64,000 nt of DNA from JBGOTP01 sp963717075 (GCA_963717075.1 CAVQVI010000010.1:806001-870000), one strand, 5' to 3'. Numbered from the stretch's first letter, positions 51,530 to 60,889 are shown. A program made the numbers and translations. The notes: a model not told the origin generated them from the letters alone.

Positions 51530-51850
51530 TCGAGTTTTCAGACCAGCAAGCCCATCGGGATGCTCACATCTTTCGGTGCTCCTGACTTTTCGCCCCTCCA
51601 ATAACCGCGGAAATTCTAGCCGGAAGCCGTGGAAAGCCACAGATCTGCTGGAATTTCCACAGTTTTTTCCACAGGTGTGGAAAACTTTGGGAAGAGACCA
51701 AACATACATACGAATTGCTGGACTACTTTGGGAGTTCGAGGGGCTTGCCGCTCCGAAATTCGAGGACGCCGACTGTAACACAAACGGACCGGCATTGACA
51801 CATTTGGAAAGCGTTCGTTACGATTGAGGGTTCGTTTCTTCCGAAGGGAT
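51530..51850. other. Candidate oriC: dnaA-rpmH intergenic region with clustered DnaA-box-like 9-mers
   Basis: The 379-base gap between divergent dnaA and rpmH holds TTTCCACA at 51654-51661, TTTTCCACA at 51665-51673 and the inverse TGTGGAAAA at 51676-51684. The last two form an inverted pair separated by two bases. They resemble the DnaA box TTATCCACA. A further weak GTGGAAAG lies near 51629. The region is more A/T-rich than its flanks and sits exactly at the strand switch of the core origin genes. Together this makes it the best oriC candidate in the window; experimental or GC-skew evidence is absent. Confidence 0.65.
51795..51824 (+). promoter_or_regulatory. Candidate promoter of rpmH
   Basis: A perfect -35 box TTGACA (51795-51800) is followed after 18 bases by a -10-like TACGAT (51819-51824), about 30 bases before the rpmH ATG. 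It would drive rpmH and possibly rnpA-yidD-yidC. Confidence 0.5.
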
Positions 51851-51853
51851 CTC

Positions 51854-52003
51854 ATGAAGGGTAAGCGCACATTTCAACCGAATCGCCGCCGCCGCAGCAA
51901 GGCTCATGGGTTTCTCGTGAGGATGAGCACGAAGAACGGCCGACTCGTGCTAAAGCGGCGCCGGGCGAAGGGTCGCAAACGCCTGACCGTCAGCAGCGAG
52001 TAG
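51854..52003 (+). CDS. rpmH: 50S ribosomal protein L34
   Basis: 49 residues, Arg/Lys-rich: MKGKRTFQPNRRRRSKAHGF then LVRMSTKNGRLVLKRRRAKG and RKRLTVSSE. This is the full-length L34, a small protein of the large ribosomal subunit. ATG 51854 has AAGGG upstream. Adjacent to rnpA as in nearly all bacteria. Confidence 0.95.
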   Translation: MKGKRTFQPNRRRRSKAHGFLVRMSTKNGRLVLKRRRAKGRKRLTVSSE

Positions 52004-52008
52004 GGTGT

Positions 52009-52040
52009 AGCCTCAGCGCTTGAGCTTCGAAGCTGAGGCT
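52009..52040. repeat. Inverted repeat between rpmH and rnpA (possible hairpin)
   Basis: AGCCTCAGC (52009-52017) pairs with GCTGAGGCT (52032-52040). The loop contains an inner palindrome AGCTTCGAAGCT. It could form an attenuating or processing hairpin in the rpmH-rnpA transcript. There is no run of T after it, so a classical terminator is unlikely. Confidence 0.45.
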
Positions 52041-52076
52041 GAGGGGTTAAGAGTCGCCAGCCTCCAACGCAGCCGA

Positions 52077-52424
52077 ATGGGTTTGAAGACGGAAGAACGC
52101 ATTCGCCGCCGCGTCGAGTTCCAGCAGGTGTATGAGCACGGCAGTCGGGTTCATAGCCGCTACAGCACACTCTTCACCCGGCCCAACTCGCTAGTGGTCG
52201 GCCGGTTGGGTATCGCGGCTACGCGGAAGCTAGGCGGGGCGGTTGAGAGAAATAGGGCCAAGCGACTCATTCGAGAGATCTTTCGTCGAAACAAGATAGC
52301 GCCTGGATTCGATGTGGTTGTCGTCCCCAAGCGCGAACTGCTCAACGCCAGTCTGAAGAGCCTTGAAGAGGACTACCGACACAATCTTTCGAGAAGTCTG
52401 CGCCAGAGCGGCCAACTCGGGTAA
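52077..52424 (+). CDS. rnpA: Ribonuclease P protein component
   Basis: 115 residues. The protein subunit of RNase P, which matures the 5' ends of tRNA. It shows RIRRRVEFQQVYEHGSR, the strand region LGIAATRKLGGAVERNRAKRLIREIFR (the RNR motif) and FDVVVVPKRELLNAS. ATG 52077 gives the usual length; ribosome site weak. Its 3' end overlaps the yidD open frame. Confidence 0.92.
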   Translation: MGLKTEERIRRRVEFQQVYEHGSRVHSRYSTLFTRPNSLVVGRLGIAATRKLGGAVERNRAKRLIREIFRRNKIAPGFDVVVVPKRELLNASLKSLEEDYRHNLSRSLRQSGQLG

Positions 52425-52665
52425 GGCGATCGGTTGCGTTCTCATCCGCACATACAAAGTCCTTCTTTCACCGTATTTCACCGGCTCCTGCCGTTTTCTT
52501 CCCTCGTGCGCGGACTATGCAGACGAGGCGATCGCCCGCCATGGACTGGTGTACGGCAGCTGGCTGACGGCTCGGCGCCTTGTCCGCTGCCATCCGCTCT
52601 GTGCCGGTGGTCACGACCCGGTGCCGCCTCCGGTTGCGGCTGACACCGCAACAGAAACCACATAA
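52363..52665 (+). CDS. yidD: Membrane protein insertion efficiency factor YidD
   Basis: Up to 100 residues. YidD is a small membrane-associated protein that helps insertion of membrane proteins with YidC. The family core is present: IRTYKVLLSPYFTGSCRFLPSCADYADEAIARHG and WLTARRLVRCHPLCAGGHDPVPP, with three conserved Cys. The start is uncertain: TTG 52363 overlaps rnpA by 62 bases; no ATG lies nearer. The stop TAA overlaps the yidC ATG by one base (TAATG). Confidence 0.88.
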   Translation: MKRTTDTIFREVCARAANSGKAIGCVLIRTYKVLLSPYFTGSCRFLPSCADYADEAIARHGLVYGSWLTARRLVRCHPLCAGGHDPVPPPVAADTATETT

Positions 52666-54414
52666 TGGAACGCCGCGTCCTGGTTTCAATCTTCCTCAGC
52701 TTCCTGGTGATCTATGTCTGGCAGGCCATCTTTTTCAAGCCGGTCAAGAAGCCAGCGACCTCGACGTTAACAGGGACGACGACAGGAGCGACAGCCGGAT
52801 CGGCGGTCCTTCCTCCGACTGGAACATCGTCTCCGTCTCCCTCCCCGGAACCGCGGCCAGAGCCATCACCGCCGACGCCGAAGGCCGTCGTTGGCGAGTC
52901 GAGTGAGCGCAACATCCGGGTTGAAACGGAGGACGTCATTGCGGTGTTCACGAACCGCGGCGCCCGCCTCAAGAGCTGGCGCCTGAAGAGCTACTTCGAT
53001 GCTCGCCACGAGCCGCTCGAACTCGTCGCACAAAGCCTTCAGGCCGGACAGCCGCTTCCCTTTTCGCTGCGTGTGTCAGACGCAAGCATCACGACCACGC
53101 TTGAACAGTGCGCTGTACACCGTGAGTGGCGAACCTTCGTCTGGCGCCGCGGTGCAAAGGGCGAGTACGCAGCTGCGGTTCGAGTATCAGGACTCCTCGG
53201 GCGTTCGCGCGGTCAAGGAGTTTCACCTCGAGCCATCTTCGTTTGCCCTCACGTTCCGGGCGAACGTGAAAGTCGGCGATACGCCAGTCACACCAACGAT
53301 TCAGTGGGGACCGGCGCTCGGAGATACCGAGGAGGTGTCTCGGTTCGCTGTGCCCCCAAGAGGATTGCTGTCGTCGCAAGGCCGCGAGCAGCGTCTGCCA
53401 GACGCAAGCATCGTGAAGCAACCGGTCTATCAGGGCGAGTTCAAGTTTGCTGGTGTTGAGGACCACTACTTCCTGACGACGGCGGTCGACGTGGGATCGG
53501 TGAAGGTGACCTTCGAGCCCGTGACCAGTTCCACGCCTGAAGGTTCAACAGGGACACCGCACACACTGATGGCGTATTCCTTCGAACCCGTGCAAGCCGA
53601 TCAGCATATAAAGTTCTACGTTGGGCCAAAGGACTTCGATCAGCTCGCGAAAGTCGATCGGGATCTCGTGCGTGCCATCGACTTCGGCATGTTCACGGTC
53701 ATCGTGGTGCCGTTGCTGCGGTCGCTCAAATGGATTAACGGGTACATTGGCAACTATGGATTCTCCATCCTTGCCTTGACCGCGATCATCAATCTGATCA
53801 TCCTGCCGCTCAGGCACAAGAGCGTCGTATCCATGCGCAAGATGCAGGAGATTCAACCAGAGGCGAAGGCCATCCAGGATCGGTACGCCAAGCTGAAGTC
53901 GACCGACCCGGCTAAGCAGAAGATGAATCAGGAGCTTATGGCGCTCTATAAGGAGCGGGGCGTGAACCCGGCCAGTGGATGCGTGCCGATGCTGCTGCCA
54001 TTTCCGATCCTGATCGCATTCTACAGTTTGCTGAGCACGGCGATTGAGCTGCGGGGCGCGCCGTTCGTGTTCTGGATTCATGACTTGTCGCTGCCCGACC
54101 CGTACTACGTCACCCCGATTCTCATGGGTGCTTCGCAACTGTGGCAGCAGTGGATTGCGCCGGCCGCCGGTGTCGATCCGATTCAGCGCCGGATGATGAT
54201 GATCATGCCGGTGGTGTTCACATTCCTTTTCATCGGCTATCCGTCCGGCGTGGCACTTTATTGGCTCGCGTCAAACCTCTGGGGCATCGGCCAGCAGTAC
54301 GGAACAAACTACATGATCGGGCCGCCCACTATCCGGCACGTTCGACCGGCCGCCGAACGGCAGCTGAAGCGCGTCGGCGCGGGGAAGACGAACGCGGCCG
54401 CGCGGGAGCACTGA
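52665..54414 (+). CDS. yidC: Membrane protein insertase YidC (one frame break)
   Basis: 582 residues when one base in CTTGAAC at 53100-53106 is ignored. The N-terminal helix RVLVSIFLSFLVIYVWQAIFF, a Pro/Thr/Ser-rich linker and a periplasmic beta domain follow; the break falls inside this domain between SDASITTTL and NSALYTVSGEP. The second frame continues SFALTFRANVKVGDTPV and the C-terminal five-helix insertase domain: VPLLRSLKWINGYIGNYGFS, IINLIILPLRHKSVVSMRKMQ, EIQPEAKAIQDRYAKL and GCVPMLLPFPILIAFYSLL. It inserts proteins into the inner membrane. Because yidC is essential, a truly broken gene is unlikely. Confidence 0.88.
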
Positions 54415-54416
54415 AC

Positions 54417-54869
54417 ATGTCAGACGCCACCGAGCCTATCGTCGACTTCCTGAGCCGGTTTGTTGCGGCGATGGGCATTGAAACTCCTATCGATGTCGAA
54501 GTGACCGCGGACGGTCCGCGCATCAACCTTTCCGGCGAACAGGCCGAGATTCTCGTGCGACACCGCGGTGAGCCGCTCAAGGCGCTGCAGCATGTGGTGG
54601 ATATGGCGTACGGCCGTGATCTCGAAGACGGGCGCCGCGTGTTCGTGGACGCGCTGGCGTACCGAAAGGGCAAGGACGTCGAACTGCGGCAGATGGCGAA
54701 GTTTCTGGCCGAGAAAGTCAAACAGACCGGCCAGGATCAACAGCTCGGTCCACTGAATCCCTATGAACGGCGCCTCGTTCACCTCGCGGTTGCTGAAGTC
54801 CCCGGCGTGACGACCGAAAGCATCGGCGATGCGTTCTCCAAGATCGTCCACCTCTCGCTGCGTAGGTAA
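54417..54869 (+). CDS. jag: Jag/KhpB-type KH and R3H domain RNA-binding protein
   Basis: 150 residues. The Jag_N region is lacking; a KH-like domain (VEVTADGPRINLSGEQAEILVRHRGEPLKALQHV) is followed by an R3H domain with PLNPYERRLVHLAVAEVPGVTTESIGD. The family binds RNA and in several bacteria influences cell-envelope and cell-division gene expression. It lies directly after yidC, its usual position. GGAG lies nine bases before ATG 54417. Cytoplasmic. Confidence 0.88.
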   Translation: MSDATEPIVDFLSRFVAAMGIETPIDVEVTADGPRINLSGEQAEILVRHRGEPLKALQHVVDMAYGRDLEDGRRVFVDALAYRKGKDVELRQMAKFLAEKVKQTGQDQQLGPLNPYERRLVHLAVAEVPGVTTESIGDAFSKIVHLSLRR

Positions 54870-54973
54870 TCGCGACCGCCCGCCGCGGATGGCGGACACA
54901 TGGCGGGGTCAAGGCTGCTGAGCTGGGCTGCGCTGTGAGCCGAAGCTGCCGACAGTGAAAGCTGAGAGCTGCA

Positions 54974-56323
54974 GTGTTCTCAACCACAGATACCATCGTG
55001 GCCATTGCGACGCCGCCGGGCCGCGGCGGAATCGGAGTCGTGCGGCTGAGCGGCTCTGAAGCGCTCGCCATTGCAGGGCAGCTCATCGCACACGGTCGGG
55101 CCCTGGAACCCCGTCGCGCCACATTTGCGACGATTCGATTCGGAAACAAAGGTGAGACTGGCGCGGATCACGCCGTCGTCACGTATTTTCCTGCCCCTGG
55201 TTCATATACCTGCGAGGACGTGGTCGAAATCAGCGCTCACGGGAGTCCAGTTGTCCTGCGCAGCATCGTCGAGGCTGCGATTGGTGGAGGCGCCCGGCTT
55301 GCGGAGCCCGGTGAGTTCACGCTTCGCGCTTATCTGAACGGGCGCCTCGATCTCATGCAAGCGGAGGCCGTGGCCGATCTGATCGAGGCGGTGACGCCGC
55401 TACAAGCTCGCGCAGCATTCGACCAGCTTCACGGTACGCTCACGCGTGCGATCGCGGCAATTGACGCTGCGCTGTTTGATCTCATCGCGCGCCTGGAGGC
55501 CTCAGTAGATTTTCCAGAGGAAGGGTATCACTTCGCAGACCCGCACGTGCTCTCCGAGGGGCTCAATGTGATGATTGAGCGGACGACCGCACTTCTCGCG
55601 GAAGGGCGACGAGGGCGCCTCGTTCGTGAAGGACTGCAGATCGCGATCGTCGGACCTCCAAACGTCGGCAAATCGAGCTTGTTCAACGCGCTGGCAGGGG
55701 CGTCGCGCGCCATTGTGACGGACATGCCGGGCACCACGAGGGACCTGGTCACGGAGACGGTGGACATCGGGGGACTGCGGGTAACGCTGATCGATACGGC
55801 GGGGTTGCGGCAGGCAAGCGACATCGCCGAATCCGAGGGAGTCGAGAGAGCTCGCCACGCAGCAGAAGTTTCCGATTTGACGCTTGTTGTCTTCGACAGG
55901 TCTGCGCCCCTTGGTGAGAGCGCTCAGGCTATTCTCGAGCACGCAACGGGACGCAGAATGGTAGTGGCGAACAAGTCGGATCTTCCCGAGGCGTGGTTCA
56001 TGCCGGACGCCGTTGAAATATCGGCAACGACGGGGACTGGACTGGAGAGGCTGAGGCAACGAATCGTTGAACAGCTCGAAGTCGATTTGGTTCTTGGTGA
56101 GCGTCCTGAAATTACCAACGTTCGACACATCGCCCTTGTCGAACGGGCGCATGCGGCACTTGTTCGAGCGAAAACTGCCCTTGGGGATGGACGAGCCCTG
56201 CCGGAGGAATTCGTACTGGCGGATCTCCAGGACGCTCGAGCAGCATTCGAGGAAGTGACAGGGCGCCGAACGCCGGAAGATGTACTCGAGCACATTTTTG
56301 CACGCTTCTGTATTGGGAAGTAG
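54974..56323 (+). CDS. mnmE: tRNA modification GTPase MnmE
   Basis: 449 residues from GTG 54974. With MnmG it adds the 5-carboxymethylaminomethyl group to wobble U34 of certain tRNAs. N-terminal: TIVAIATPPGRGGIGVVRLSG; G-domain at residues about 217-370 with VGPPNVGKSSLFNALAG (G1), DMPGTTRDLVTE, DTAGLRQ (G3) and ANKSDLP (G4); the C-terminus ends FCIGK with the essential Cys. Length normal. mnmG follows after 82 bases. Confidence 0.95.
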   Translation: MFSTTDTIVAIATPPGRGGIGVVRLSGSEALAIAGQLIAHGRALEPRRATFATIRFGNKGETGADHAVVTYFPAPGSYTCEDVVEISAHGSPVVLRSIVEAAIGGGARLAEPGEFTLRAYLNGRLDLMQAEAVADLIEAVTPLQARAAFDQLHGTLTRAIAAIDAALFDLIARLEASVDFPEEGYHFADPHVLSEGLNVMIERTTALLAEGRRGRLVREGLQIAIVGPPNVGKSSLFNALAGASRAIVTDMPGTTRDLVTETVDIGGLRVTLIDTAGLRQASDIAESEGVERARHAAEVSDLTLVVFDRSAPLGESAQAILEHATGRRMVVANKSDLPEAWFMPDAVEISATTGTGLERLRQRIVEQLEVDLVLGERPEITNVRHIALVERAHAALVRAKTALGDGRALPEEFVLADLQDARAAFEEVTGRRTPEDVLEHIFARFCIGK

Positions 56324-56405
56324 TTGCAGCCCCGTTGAAGCCTTCAGTAAGTCACGTATTTGCAATAACTTACTCGGGCCTGGACAGTTTACAAGGAAAA
56401 GATAA

Positions 56406-58263
56406 ATGAAGGACCGCTTTGACGTGATTGTTATCGGAGCCGGTCATGCGGGATGCGAGGCTGCTCACGCGGCGGCTCGACTTGGAGCCCATGTAGGACT
56501 GTGTACGCTCTCCCCGGAAACAGTCGCGCACATGCCGTGTAATCCAGCTATTGGGGGAACAGCCAAGGGACATCTCGTGCGCGAAATCGACGCGCTGGGT
56601 GGCCTTATGGGCCGTGCGATCGATGCAACGGGCATTCAGTTCAAGCTACTGAACCGCAGTCGAGGTCCTGCCGTTTGGTCTCCTCGGGCGCAGGCCGACA
56701 AGCAAACCTACAGCGCGTGGATTCGCGAGACGTTGGAGGCTGAGGCGAATATTGAGTGGCTGTTCGGAAAGGCTGGACGACTCCTCATCGAAGGAGGTCG
56801 GATCGTTGGCCTTGCAATGGAAGGCGGCGACGCGCATCGATGCAGAGCACTGATTGTCACCACTGGAACATTCCTCAACGGTCTCGTCCACATTGGAGAG
56901 GAGCAACACCAGGCAGGCCGGGCTGATGAACCACCTTCGAAGCAGCTTGCCGAATCACTGAAGGCACATGGTTTCGAGTACGGACGGCTCAAAACGGGAA
57001 CACCGCCACGTCTCGATCGCGAAAGCATCGACTTCGATCGGCAGGTTTCTCGCGGCCTCTTTTCAGTGGAGCGAGGGGACGACCCCCCTGTCCCGTTCTC
57101 GTTTCAGACATCGGGCATCGAGCGGCCCCAGATTGAGTGTTACTTGCTTCACACCAACGATCGCGTTCGCGATCTCGTGCGCGAGAACATCGATCGCTCT
57201 CCCTTGTTCAACGGTCAGATTCGCGGCATCGGACCGAGGTACTGTCCCTCGCTCGAAGACAAGATCGTGCGATTTCCCGACAAGGAAAGGCATCAGATCT
57301 TTCTCGAACCTGAAGGGCTGAGTTCGAAGGCGATCTACGTCAACGGTTTCTCGATGAGTCTTCCTCGCGAGATTCAGGTGGAGCTGATTCACGCTCTGCC
57401 CGGTCTGGAAGACGCCGTGATGCTTCGTCCTGCTTATGCTGTGGAATACGATTTCATTCAGCCTACGGAGTTGACGCGCACGCTCGAGAGCAAGCGCGTT
57501 GCGGGGTTGTTTCTTGCGGGCCAGATCAACGGCACGTCCGGCTACGAGGAAGCGGCGGCGCAAGGTCTCGTTGCAGGGATCAATGCTGCGGGCCGCGTCC
57601 GCGGAACTCCGGCATTCGTGCTCGGCCGAGACGAGGCGTACATCGGGATACTCGTCGATGATCTGATTACCAAGGGGTGCCTGGAGCCATACCGCATGTT
57701 TACGTCCCGAGCTGAGCATCGGCTGCTATTGCGGATCGACAACGCGGATCTCCGACTCACGCCGCGAGGACGCGATGCGGGTTTGATAGATGACGAGCGC
57801 TGGGCAGGTTTCTGCGCCCGCAAGGGTCGCTTCGTGCGCAACCTGGGCGCACTGGATCGGTTTCTAGTCCGCGCTCCATCTGGCGATCGCATGAAGGCGA
57901 GCCAGCTCCTTCGTCAGCCCGATGTGCGGCTCGAACCGGCTGGTTGCGGAGGGTTTGCCGTTCGAGACCGATTCGGGCACAGTGGCCGTCGACATCGCCA
58001 GTGTGGAAACGACCGTGAAGTACGCCGGGTATCTGCGCCGGCAGGAGAGCGAAATCGAGCGGTCCCGTCGCGACGAGCGGCGACAGATCCCTGGAAACTT
58101 CCCGTTCGAAGCGGTTCCAGGGCTGTCCCGGGAGGTCGTGCAGCGATTGTCGCAAGTGCGCCCCGACACGATGGGTCATGCCCTTCGAATTCCTGGAGTA
58201 ACACCAGCGGCAGTGGCTGTGCTTTCTGCGTATGTCGGGCGAATGCGACAGCCGGTAGTGTGA
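56406..58263 (+). CDS. mnmG: tRNA uridine-5-carboxymethylaminomethyl modification enzyme MnmG (one frame break)
   Basis: 618 residues when one base in CTCGAAC at 57931-57937 is ignored; this matches the normal family length of about 620. FAD-binding VIVIGAGHAGCEAAHAAARLG, the PCNPAIGGTAKGHLVREIDALGG stretch, IECYLLHTND and LFNGQIRGIGPRYCPSLEDKI. The C-terminal helical domain reads in the second frame: EGLPFETDSG, VKYAGYLRRQESEIERSRRDER and IPGVTPAAVAVLSAYVGR. Without the correction the frame runs on through rsmG as one 847-codon ORF, which is an artefact. AGGA lies eight bases before the ATG. Confidence 0.88.
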
Positions 58264-58949
58264 CGACTTCTCTACTCTGCGGACGAATTGCAGCTCGAGC
58301 GCGCAGGATCGGTATCGAACTGGCTCCGGATGAGATAAGGTTGCTCGGGCGATACTACGGTCTCCTCGAACGCTGGAACTCGAAGATCAATCTCACCTCG
58401 CTTCAGTTGGCGGATTTCCCCGACCAGACACTCGACAAGCTCATCATTGAGCCGATTGCAGCAACTGGAATCATCGACGACACCGTACGAACGTGGTTCG
58501 ATTTCGGTTCCGGAGGTGGATCCCCGGCAATTCCTTTGAAGATCATGCACCCGGTACCTGGCTTGACGATGGTCGAGTCGAGATCAAGAAGGAGTGCGTT
58601 TCTTCGGGAAGTCGCGCGAGATCTCAGTCTGTCGAACGCATCAGTCAGGACCAGCCGAATTGAAGAGCTAGTCACGACCGGTCCGTGGCAGATTGCAGAG
58701 CTCGTTACAGTCAGAGCAGTGAAAATCGATCAAATCATCGTCGGCTCGAGCACTTCATTGCTGGTCCCTGGCGGCCGCTTGATAGTCTTCGGAGGAACCT
58801 CTCCTCCGGATATCGGGAGTTCCTCGCTTTCTTACCAAGGTTCAACGCCGCTTATCACTGGAAAGAGCATCGATTCACCGATTTGTGAGGCGTTAGATCT
58901 GGTCGGTCTGGCGATATGCGCTCTTTGTTCCACGTGGAACACGAATTGA
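58260..58949 (+). CDS. rsmG: 16S rRNA (guanine(527)-N7)-methyltransferase RsmG
   Basis: 229 residues from GTG 58260, which overlaps the mnmG stop by four bases (GTGA). It methylates G527 of 16S rRNA. The SAM-binding motif is FDFGSGGGSPAIPLKI, followed by the acidic VESRSRRSAFLREV (strand 2 loop) and LVTVRAVKIDQIIVG. The last codons (CSTWNTN) contain the parS palindrome (58926-58941). This part is A/T-richer than the window average. The start codon is GTG. Confidence 0.88.
   Translation: MTTSLLCGRIAARARRIGIELAPDEIRLLGRYYGLLERWNSKINLTSLQLADFPDQTLDKLIIEPIAATGIIDDTVRTWFDFGSGGGSPAIPLKIMHPVPGLTMVESRSRRSAFLREVARDLSLSNASVRTSRIEELVTTGPWQIAELVTVRAVKIDQIIVGSSTSLLVPGGRLIVFGGTSPPDIGSSSLSYQGSTPLITGKSIDSPICEALDLVGLAICALCSTWNTN
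58926..58941. promoter_or_regulatory. parS partition site (perfect 16-bp palindrome)
   Basis: TGTTCCACGTGGAACA at 58926-58941 is a perfect palindrome matching the known parS consensus bound by ParB. It overlaps the last codons of rsmG and lies 60 bases before the parA start. One site is visible in this window. Such a site near the origin, beside parAB, is the standard place for chromosome partition. Confidence 0.93.
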
Positions 58950-59000
58950 AACTTCAAGTCTTGAAAACTATTTGACCCCGAGCTGATTGGGAGCATATTC

Positions 59001-59843
59001 TTGTCCGGTCCAGCAGAGACCCCAGCCGCGCCAGAAATAGGTCATTTACCACAAGTGGCTCGTATCATTGCAGTTGCCAATCAAAAGGGCGGGGTCGGTA
59101 AGACAACCACGACCATCAACCTTGCGGCGTCGTTGGCACTCGCCGATCAGCGCGTGCTGCTCGTTGACATCGATCCGCAGGGGAATCTCACCAGCGGGGT
59201 TGGTCAAAAAGGAAAAGCTGGGCCCGGCGGCACCATGTACGAGGCCCTCGCCAGCCCTGAGCCTGCGATGGATGCGCGACCGTTTACGGCCCCAACGGGC
59301 ATCGATCATCTCGATATCATTCCAGCCGATCGGAATCTCACCGGTGCGGAGATTGAGATGGTGTCACTTCCGCGTCGTGAAGAGCGGCTGCGTGAACTGC
59401 TGGCGCGAAGTCGCGACCAGTACGACTACATCTACATCGATTGTCCTCCATCGCTCGGACTGCTCACGCTCAACGCACTTGTTGCCGCAGACGCAGTGCT
59501 CATCCCTCTTCACTGCGAGTACTTTGCGCTGGAGGGTCTCGCTGATCTCGTCGGCACGATGCGGCGCGTGCGCGGTCGGTTCAACCCGTCACTCGACGTG
59601 GAAGGCGTGTTGCTGACGATGTACGACGACCGCACGAATCTCGGACAGCAGGTGGCGAGCGATGTTCGCGACTTTTTCAAAGAGAAGATGTTTCGAACGG
59701 TTATTCCGCGCAACGTGCGGCTCGGCGAGGCACCGAGCCATGGCATGCCGGCAATTCTGTACGATGTGAAGTCGCGGGGCGCGGCGGCATACCTCGCGCT
59801 GGCGCGCGAAGTGCTCGAACGCCACGCCGCCACGGCCGCATGA
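59001..59843 (+). CDS. parA: Chromosome partitioning ATPase ParA/Soj
   Basis: 280 residues from TTG 59001, with GGGAG about eight bases upstream. Deviant Walker A: IIAVANQKGGVGKTTTTINLAASLA; Walker A' VLLVDIDPQGNLTSG and Walker B YIYIDCPPSLGLLTLNAL; later EYFALEGLADL and RLGEAPSHGMPAILYD. Together with ParB and parS it moves the duplicated origins to the cell poles. Complete. parB follows with a 94-base gap. Confidence 0.95.
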   Translation: MSGPAETPAAPEIGHLPQVARIIAVANQKGGVGKTTTTINLAASLALADQRVLLVDIDPQGNLTSGVGQKGKAGPGGTMYEALASPEPAMDARPFTAPTGIDHLDIIPADRNLTGAEIEMVSLPRREERLRELLARSRDQYDYIYIDCPPSLGLLTLNALVAADAVLIPLHCEYFALEGLADLVGTMRRVRGRFNPSLDVEGVLLTMYDDRTNLGQQVASDVRDFFKEKMFRTVIPRNVRLGEAPSHGMPAILYDVKSRGAAAYLALAREVLERHAATAA

Positions 59844-59937
59844 GGGTCCACCGACCGCGGAACCCGCTGGGATCGCAGATCCCAGTCCGATGTTGCTCTG
59901 CGCGCTCTGCGCATGCTACGGCGATTGTGAGAGGGTT

Positions 59938-60820
59938 ATGGAAAAACGCCCCGCTCTTGGCAGAGGCCTCAGTGCGCTCCTTCCGGAAGCGCTCGAACCA
60001 CAGACCACACCCACCGATGTTGAGATCGACCGCCTGTCACCCAATACCCTCCAGCCACGCGGAGACATGGACGACGCCCGATTGGAGGATCTCGCGCGGT
60101 CCATCAAAGCGAACGGTGTCATTCAACCAATTGTCGTCCGGAGATCCGGTACGCGCTTTCAGATCATCGCCGGCGAACGACGCTGGCGTGCGGCGCAGAA
60201 GGCTGGTCTGCTTCGCGTCCCGATCGTCGTCAAAGACGTAGCCCCCGGGCAGGAGCAGTCGCTGCTGGAAATAGCCCTGGTTGAGAATATCCAGCGGGAA
60301 AATCTGAATCCGATCGATGAAGCCCTCGCGTACCGGCGGCTGTCGAACGAGTTTCATCTCACTCAGGAACACATTGCGGCGGCCGTGGGAAAGGATCGCG
60401 CCACGGTCGCCAACGTCATGCGCCTGCTGAAGCTGCCCGAGGAGATCCGGTCGGAAGTCGCTGCCGGGACCCTCTCCATGGGCCACGCGAGGGCACTTCT
60501 CGGCCTTTCCGATGAGGGCGACCAGCGCCGAATCGCCCGGGACATTCTCGCGCGCAATCTGTCTGTCCGCGAAACCGAAGTGCTCGTCAAGGGTGCCATC
60601 GAGCGCATCCGACCGCCCAGCTGAGGCGGCCCCGGCCAAGCCGGTTGACGTCCACACGCGGGCTGCGGAAGAGCGGCTGAGGCTCGCGCTGGGAACGCGG
60701 GTGCGGATTCTCCGAAAGGGGATCGGAGGCCGGATCGAAATCGATTTCGTTTCGGAGGATGAGCTCATCCGGATCTACGAGCAGCTCACCGAGAGAAGCG
60801 GGGGGTCAGCCAATCCCTGA
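59938..60820 (+). CDS. parB: Chromosome partitioning protein ParB (one frame break)
   Basis: 293 residues when one base near 60604-60613 is ignored. The CTP-binding N-terminal domain has EIDRLSPNTLQPRGDMDD, AGERRWRAAQKAGL and LLEIALVENIQRENLNPIDEALAY; the helix-turn-helix has LTQEHIAAAVGKDRATVANVMRLLKLP. The in-frame stop at 60622-60624 would cut the protein after IERIRPPS, but the +1 frame continues PVDVHTRAAEERLRLALGTRV to the stop at 60820, the normal dimerisation domain. ATG 59938 has GAGAGGG just upstream. It binds the parS site at 58926. Confidence 0.9.
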
Positions 60821-60845
60821 GTCCTGGCTTCAACCGCCTGATTTG

Positions 60846-60854
60846 TGGTATAAA
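60846..60854 (+). promoter_or_regulatory. Candidate extended -10 promoter upstream of atpH
   Basis: TG-G-TATAAA at 60846-60854 resembles an extended -10 element 36 bases before the atpH GTG. No good -35 element is seen. It lies in the 69-base gap after parB and would give the ATP synthase genes their own start. Consensus-based only. Confidence 0.4.
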
Positions 60855-60889
60855 TTCCCGCTTGTGAAAGTCGGGAACAAGCTATTCCT

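Noticed and set aside
56406..58949. One 847-codon open frame that would be a MnmG-RsmG fusion
   Set aside because: Between 57937 and 58259 this frame has no MnmG similarity, while the +1 frame holds the normal MnmG C-terminus and its own stop. The apparent fusion arises only because of the frame break.
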